From: CANJIV01 sp046330225
GTDB lineage: Bacteria; Actinomycetota; Thermoleophilia; Solirubrobacterales; Solirubrobacteraceae
Assembly (NCBI GenBank): GCA_046330225.1
Contig: JAXLTD010000001.1
Location: forward strand, 62,001 to 126,000
Length of the DNA: 64,000 bases
Direction: 5' to 3'
Within the stretch, counting starts at the first letter, position 1. Every line of letters starts with the position of its first letter. The notes under the pieces are model-generated. The model saw only the letters and a program-made list of their open reading frames with translations. It searched no databases and was not told the DNA's origin. Both the position numbers and the translations under genes were made by a program. Of this stretch, positions 58,730 through 64,000 are shown piece after piece.

Positions 58730-59923
58730 ATGTTCCGTCCCTTCCGGATCCTCACGGCGCTCGGCGCCGTTTTTCTTGCCGCCATCGCGTTCGCCGCGTG
58801 CGGCGACAGCGTGCCCGGCAACGCCGTGGCCAACGTCTCGGACGTTTCGGACGGCGCCGTGACGAAGAAGGACTTCGACAAGTGGATGCTCGTCGCGGCC
58901 AAGGCGTCGCAGCAGCAGATCCCCGGGCAGGCCTCGAAGGTGACGGTTCCGGACGCCCCGGACTTCAAGAAGTGCATTGCCGCGGCGCGCAAGGCCGCGC
59001 CGGCTCCCGCCAAGGGCCAGCCGCGCCAGACCGACGCGCAGTTCAAGAAGACCTGCCAGCAGCAGTACGACAACCTCAAGGACCAGGTCATGCAGTTCCT
59101 GATCTCGGCCCGGTGGATCGAGGGCGAGGCGTCGGACCTCGGCATCAAGCTCACCGACAAGCAGGTCCAGCAGGAGTTCGCCAAGCAGAAGAAGGCGTCC
59201 TTCCAGACGACCAAGCAGTTCCAGGACTTCCTGAAGTCCTCGGGCATGACCGAGGAGGACCTCCTGTTCCGGGTGCGCCTCGACACGCTGTCGAACAAGA
59301 TCCGCGACAAGGTGACGAAGGGCAAGGCCAAGGTCACCGCGGCCCAGATCAAGGCGTACTACGACAAGAACAAGCAGCAGTTCTCGCAGCCCGAGACGCG
59401 CGACCTGAGCATCGTGCAGACCCAGACCAAGGCCAAGGCCGACCAGGCCAAGGCGGCGCTGGACTCCGGCCAGAGCTTCGCCTCGGTGGCCAAGCAGTAC
59501 TCGATCGACGATGCCTCCAAGGCCCAGGGCGGCAAGCTGCCCGGCGTGCAGAAGGGCCAGCAGGAGAAGGCGCTGGAGGCGGCGGCGTTCGCCGCGCCGA
59601 CCGGCCAGGTCCTCGGCCCGGTCAAGACGCAGTTCGGCTACTACGTCTTCAAGGTCGACAAGATCACGAAGGCCACGCAGCAGTCGCTGGCCCAGGCCAC
59701 CCCGACGATCAAGCAGCTCGTCGCCCAGCAGAACCAGCAGAAGGCGCTCGACAGCTTCGTCAAGGACTTCCAGAAGAAGTGGCAGGACCGCACCGACTGT
59801 CGCAAGGGCTATGTCGTGCAGAGCTGCAAGGGCGCGCCGAAGCCCAAGCAGGCGACGAGCGGACAGACAGTGCCCGGCGGGGCCACCCAGCAGGCGCCGG
59901 CGGGCCAGCAGACCGCCCCGTAG
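58730..59923 (+). CDS. SurA/PrsA-type peptidyl-prolyl isomerase lipoprotein
   Basis: A 397-residue lipoprotein. The lipobox AFAAC gives Cys24; a SurA-like N-terminal helical domain follows, then a parvulin domain (about 220-330) with YYDKNKQQFSQPETRDLSIVQ, QSFASVAKQYSIDDASKAQGGKLPGV and GPVKTQFGYYVFKVDKI. It folds secreted proteins outside the membrane. Codon use is Lys/Gln-rich compared with neighbours, as usual for extracytoplasmic chaperones. The tail is Gln/Pro/Ala-rich. The place between mfd and eno is like that of LpqU-type lipoproteins in mycobacteria. Confidence 0.92.
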   Translation: MFRPFRILTALGAVFLAAIAFAACGDSVPGNAVANVSDVSDGAVTKKDFDKWMLVAAKASQQQIPGQASKVTVPDAPDFKKCIAAARKAAPAPAKGQPRQTDAQFKKTCQQQYDNLKDQVMQFLISARWIEGEASDLGIKLTDKQVQQEFAKQKKASFQTTKQFQDFLKSSGMTEEDLLFRVRLDTLSNKIRDKVTKGKAKVTAAQIKAYYDKNKQQFSQPETRDLSIVQTQTKAKADQAKAALDSGQSFASVAKQYSIDDASKAQGGKLPGVQKGQQEKALEAAAFAAPTGQVLGPVKTQFGYYVFKVDKITKATQQSLAQATPTIKQLVAQQNQQKALDSFVKDFQKKWQDRTDCRKGYVVQSCKGAPKPKQATSGQTVPGGATQQAPAGQQTAP

Positions 59924-59926
59924 CCT
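59921..59926 (+). promoter_or_regulatory. Putative -10 (TAGCCT) overlapping the PPIase stop
   Basis: The TAG stop is the first half of TAGCCT, which ends 7 bases before the mazG GTG at 59934. Confidence 0.4.
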
Positions 59927-59933
59927 CCCGCCG

Positions 59934-60745
59934 GTGAGCCAGCCCGACAGCGAGGCCGCCCTCGGACGCCTCGACGCCGTGACCCGGCGCCTGCGGCGCG
60001 AGTGCCCGTGGGACCGCGAGCAGGACGAGCGCTCGATCGTCCCGCACACCGTCGAGGAGGCCTACGAGCTGGCCGACGCCGCGCAGCGCGGGGACGACGC
60101 CAAGCTGCTGGACGAGCTGGGCGACGTGCTCTTCCAGGTGCATTTCCTCGCCCTGCTGCTCGAGGAGCGCGGGGCCGGCGATCTGGCGGCCGTGGCTGAC
60201 CACTGCCGCGAGAAGCTCATCCGCCGCCACCCGCACGTCTTCGGAGAGACCGAGGCCGCGACGGCCGCCCAGGTCCTTCAGAACTGGGACCGGATCAAGC
60301 AGACCGAGCCGGGCCGCGAGCCGGGGATCTTCGGCGAGGTCCCGGAGAACCTGCCGGGCCCGCTCCACGCCCGCAAGGTCCAGCGCCGGGCGGCGACGAG
60401 CGGCTTCGACTGGCCCGACGCCGCCGGCCCGCTCGCCTCCGTCGCCGCGGAGCTCGGCGAGGTCGAGGCCGCCGCGGCCGCCGGCGACCGGGACGCCGCG
60501 TTTCACGAGGTCGGCGACCTCCTGTTCGCGGCCGTCAACGTTGCCCGCAAGCTCAAGGTCGACCCCGAGCTCGCCCTGCGCGCCGCCTCCGGGCGCTTCC
60601 GCGGGCGGGTCGAGGCGGCCGCCGGCCTCGCGGCCGCCGACGGGTCCGAGTGGGCCGCGCTGCCGCCCGAACGCCAAATCGAGTACTACGACCGTGCCCG
60701 CGCTGCCGCGGGAGACGCCACCCCCGACGAAAGGCCCCAGGAGCC

Positions 60746-60749
<4 letters not shown>
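59934..60749 (+). CDS. mazG: Nucleoside triphosphate pyrophosphohydrolase MazG
   Basis: A 271-residue two-domain MazG. The first domain has CPWDREQDERSIVPHTVEEAYELADA and LLDELGDVLFQVHFLALL (the EExxE12-28ExxD metal motif); a second MazG repeat is ELGEVEAAAAAGDRDAAFHEVGDLLFAAVNVARKL. It hydrolyses damaged or excess NTPs to NMP and PPi. GTG 59934 follows the PPIase stop by 10 bases. Its own stop overlaps eno (ATGA). Confidence 0.94.
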
Positions 60750-62023
<1,274 letters not shown>

Positions 62024-62033
62024 ATCCCCCGTC

Positions 62034-62049
62034 CGGGCGGTCCCGCCCG
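62034..62049 (+). terminator. Hairpin after eno
   Basis: CGGGCG (62034-62039) pairs with CGCCCG (62044-62049) with a GTCC loop; outer CCCC/GGGG bases may extend it. No U-tract. Confidence 0.4.
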
Positions 62050-62092
62050 CCGGGGAGGACTTCGCCGCGGCGGGGCGAAAGCCGGGGCGAGC

Positions 62093-62452
62093 ATGGCCGC
62101 CACCGCCTCAGCCGCCGCCCGCCGCGGCCACGCCCGCCGCGCCTCGGGCGGCCGCCCGCGGCGACCGGCGGGGCCCGGCATCCGCTGGGATCGGGTGGGC
62201 CGCATCGCCCTGCTGCTCGTGCTCGGGCTGATCCTCGCCCTGTACGTGGGCCCGCTGCACTCGTACTTGACGACGTGGCAGGAGTCGAAGGAACGCAAGG
62301 CCGAGGTGACGCGCCTCGAGGCCGAGCGGGCCCGCCTCCTGGATCGCAAGCGCGAGCTCGAGCGCGCGGTGACGCTCGAGCGCGCGGCGCGCAGCCTCGG
62401 GATGGTCAAGCCCGGCGAGCGCCCGTACGCGGTCGCCGCGCCCGCATCCTGA
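62093..62452 (+). CDS. Septum formation initiator (FtsB/DivIC family)
   Basis: A 119-residue divisome protein: basic N-terminal cytoplasmic part (about 1-35), one membrane helix (IALLLVLGLILALYVGPL), and a coiled coil (KERKAEVTRLEAERARLLDRKRELERAV) before the AARSLGMVKPGERPYAV end typical of DivIC/FtsB. It links FtsL/FtsQ at the septum. Its place after eno is conserved in actinobacteria. Confidence 0.92.
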   Translation: MAATASAAARRGHARRASGGRPRRPAGPGIRWDRVGRIALLLVLGLILALYVGPLHSYLTTWQESKERKAEVTRLEAERARLLDRKRELERAVTLERAARSLGMVKPGERPYAVAAPAS

Positions 62453-62483
62453 CCGTCACGGCCGGCCCGCGGTCCGGCGCTGC

Positions 62484-62489
62484 TACCTT
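62484..62489 (+). promoter_or_regulatory. Putative -10 (TACCTT), leaderless, for the 62499 start
   Basis: TACCTT ends 9 bases before the GTG at 62499. Confidence 0.4.
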
Positions 62490-62498
62490 GGCGCGCCC

Positions 62499-62825
62499 GT
62501 GAGCATCGAATCCGCCTGGCATCAGTGGGAGGAGGGCACCCGGCGCCTGGCGGCGGCACCGGCGGAGCATCAGCGCGCGCTCGAGCTCGTCACCGGCCGG
62601 ATCGTCGAGGAGCTGCGGCGCCGCCTGGGCGGCGCGTTCACGGTGGAGGAGCTCGCCGGCCTCTACGACGCCGGAACCGACTGGTGCCTGGATCTCGCCA
62701 TCGCCGCGGCGCCCGAGGACCCGTCCGCCTGGGACTCGCACGTCGTCGCCGATGCCGCCTTCGCCCGCTACGTGCGCGAGGCTGCCGACTTCGCGGGCGG
62801 GCGGCGGATCCAAGCCGGCCCGTGA
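62499..62825 (+). CDS. Hypothetical helical protein, 108 residues
   Basis: A soluble all-helical protein with HQWEEGTRRLAAAPAEHQRALELVTGRIVEELRRRLG split over residues 8-44 and FTVEELAGLYDAGTDWCLDLAIAAAPEDPSAWDSH after it. No motif is recognised. It commonly follows divIC in related genomes by my impression, which is inference. The stop lies 4 bases from the convergent GNAT gene. Confidence 0.7.
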   Translation: MSIESAWHQWEEGTRRLAAAPAEHQRALELVTGRIVEELRRRLGGAFTVEELAGLYDAGTDWCLDLAIAAAPEDPSAWDSHVVADAAFARYVREAADFAGGRRIQAGP

Positions 62826-62829
62826 CCGC

Positions 62830-63618
62830 TCACGCGGCCGCTTCGAGCGTCCATTTCGTCCGGGTCCCGATCGGGTCGAAGCCGAGCCGGCCGTAGAACT
62901 CCCGCGGCCAGCCGCTGGCTTCGGCGACGATGAAGACGAGCTCGTGGCCCGCCGCCTGGGCCGCCGCGATCGCCGCGCCGATGACCGCCCGGGCCGCGCC
63001 CTGGCCACGATGCGCCGGCAGCGTGGCGACGTCCTCGATCTGGGCGGTGCGCCCGTCCGAGTAGAGGTGGCACGCGGCGACCACGTGCCCGTCCGGCCCG
63101 CGGACGCCGAAGAACCGCGCGTCGGTGGCGTCCAGCAAGCGCCGGTCGGCCGCGGCGATCTGGCCGACGAGCCCCTCGGCGGCCGCCTCGTGCTCGCGCA
63201 GCGAGCCGGCGAACAGCCCGCTGAGATCGTCGAGCGCGACGGCTTCAGCCCGCGGATGGTCTCCGGGGGGACGGTCCGGCGCACGGCGGAGCGCCATCGT
63301 GACGAGCGGGGACGGCTCCCACCCGGCGGCGGCCAGCGGGGAGCCGATCGCTGGGCTGTCGGACGCTCCGGCGAGCGACACGGAGCGGTGGCCCAGCCCG
63401 GCTCCGCCCAGGAGGCGGTCGGCGGCCGCCAGCAGGGCCGGGCCGGTCACCGGGCCGGCGGGATCGTGCACGTTCAGGAAGTTGAGGTCGTACACGAGCG
63501 GGAGGCTGGGGGTGAGCATCGCGACGCCCAGCCCGAACGGCTCGGCCCGGTCGCAGCGGGCCGCGCAGAGCGTGTCCTCGAACCGCAGGGACTGGGCGTA
63601 GACGGGGTCCGCGCCCAC
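62830..63618 (-). CDS. GNAT-family N-acetyltransferase
   Basis: A 262-residue protein with a C-terminal GNAT domain: RFFGVRGPDGHVVAACHLYSDG, IEDVATLPAHRGQGAARAVIGAAI (the acetyl-CoA R/Q-x2-G-x-G/A loop), and FYGRLGFDPIGTRTKWTL. The N-terminal 120 residues resemble a degenerate second GNAT domain (DLNFLNVHDP). The substrate is unknown. GTG 63618 is used; it is separated from the next upstream gene on the same strand by 12 bases. Confidence 0.85.
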   Translation of the reverse strand: MGADPVYAQSLRFEDTLCAARCDRAEPFGLGVAMLTPSLPLVYDLNFLNVHDPAGPVTGPALLAAADRLLGGAGLGHRSVSLAGASDSPAIGSPLAAAGWEPSPLVTMALRRAPDRPPGDHPRAEAVALDDLSGLFAGSLREHEAAAEGLVGQIAAADRRLLDATDARFFGVRGPDGHVVAACHLYSDGRTAQIEDVATLPAHRGQGAARAVIGAAIAAAQAAGHELVFIVAEASGWPREFYGRLGFDPIGTRTKWTLEAAA

Positions 63619-63630
63619 CGCGACGCCCGA

Positions 63631-64000
63631 TCAGTCGTCGTCGGCGCCCGTCCGGCGGATCACGATCTGGTCCTCTTCGATCGTGACCTCGACGGGGCGG
63701 TGCCCGGCCCAGTGCTCGGCGTAGATGGGATCGTCGGCCACCGCGGGGTCGAGCCAGAGCCCGTACCCCTCCTCGCCGTGGTCGAAGCTCCCTTCCAGCG
63801 GACGGGGGCCGGCCTTGCGGCGCCGGCCGCCGCGGCGGCCGCGGCGGCGCTTCTCGGCGCCCTCGTCGTCCTCGTCGTCGCCGGCCTCGGCGCGGGCCGC
63901 GGCAGCCGCCTCGGCGGCGGCGGCCGCTTCGGCACGGGCGGCCTCGGCCTCTTCGAGCTCGGCGGCAATCGCGGCGTCGTCCTCGGCGCGCAGGTCGATC
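63631..64000 (-). CDS. C-terminal part of an unknown protein, cut by window edge
   Basis: The minus-strand frame is open from the right edge to TGA at 63631-63633, giving about 123 residues. It runs as an Ala/Glu-rich helix (AELEEAEAARAEAAAAAEAA), an acidic patch, an Arg/Gly-rich basic stretch (KRRRGRRGGRRRKAGPRP) and a folded end (EGYGLWLDPAVADDPIYAEH...EVTIEEDQIVIRR). The basic tail suggests RNA or DNA binding, as in RNase E/G-type tails, but the catalytic part is outside the window. Confidence 0.6.
   Translation of the reverse strand, partial: IDLRAEDDAAIAAELEEAEAARAEAAAAAEAAAAARAEAGDDEDDEGAEKRRRGRRGGRRRKAGPRPLEGSFDHGEEGYGLWLDPAVADDPIYAEHWAGHRPVEVTIEEDQIVIRRTGADDD

Overview
This is a very GC-rich, gene-dense stretch of chromosome from an actinobacterium. 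The gene order metG-tatD-rsmA-ispE ... tRNA-Gln-glmU-prs-rplY-pth-mfd-mazG-eno-divIC is the conserved actinobacterial block. LtrA, FmdB-type, DUF4235 and LCP proteins, together with the codon use, suggest a deep-branching lineage such as Thermoleophilia/Solirubrobacterales; that placement is an inference. There is no phage, insertion sequence, CRISPR array or plasmid gene. Both window ends cut a gene.

Layout. 1-9.5 kb: glycosyltransferase end, SRPBCC and NAD(P)-binding pair, a tiny Cys protein, an MBL hydrolase, Hsp20-Lon, TetR with a thioredoxin-fold protein, and an R2-like/SCP2 fusion. 9.5-21 kb: methyltransferase-FAD oxidoreductase pair, LtrA, HemG-like flavodoxin, glycyl-tRNA synthetase, FmdB-EamA, LCP, glucokinase-RsmI, cupredoxin and M23 peptidase. 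21.2-27 kb: a tightly overlapping metG-tatD-rsmA-ispE-DedA/PAP2 operon. 27.1-45.5 kb: an accessory block between ispE and glmU. It holds PucR plus a probable selenoprotein read through an in-frame TGA, an alkyltransferase-like protein, a cyclase, a three-gene FAD/radical-SAM/amidohydrolase operon, two proline-tailed membrane proteins, a four-gene arsenosugar-like operon (metallophosphoesterase-radical SAM fusion, MTAP-type phosphorylase, TIGR04282- and TIGR04283-type enzymes), and a DosRS-like module with three universal-stress proteins. 45.5-48.2 kb: repeated hairpins, tRNA-Gln(UUG), glmU and prs. 48.2-53.2 kb: a second insertion, between prs and rplY, with a sulfatase, small unknown proteins and a 0.7-kb non-coding zone full of tandem and inverted repeats. 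53.2-62.5 kb: rplY-pth-PPOX-mfd-PPIase-mazG-eno-divIC. The right end holds a GNAT protein and the C-terminus of a cut gene.

How genes are expressed. More than twenty genes have a TANNNT hexamer ending only 6-12 bases before the start codon and no Shine-Dalgarno sequence, which predicts leaderless mRNAs. Operon-internal genes instead use ATGA/GTGA overlaps. Several TAG stop codons double as the first half of the next gene's -10 element, and four convergent gene pairs share one CTAG as both stop codons.

The most notable items are the Sec-type peroxiredoxin-like gene with a candidate bacterial SECIS hairpin, the arsenosugar-like operon with its phosphoesterase-radical SAM fusion, the uncharacterised FAD/radical-SAM/amidohydrolase operon, and the repeat-rich intergenic zone at 51.7-52.4 kb.
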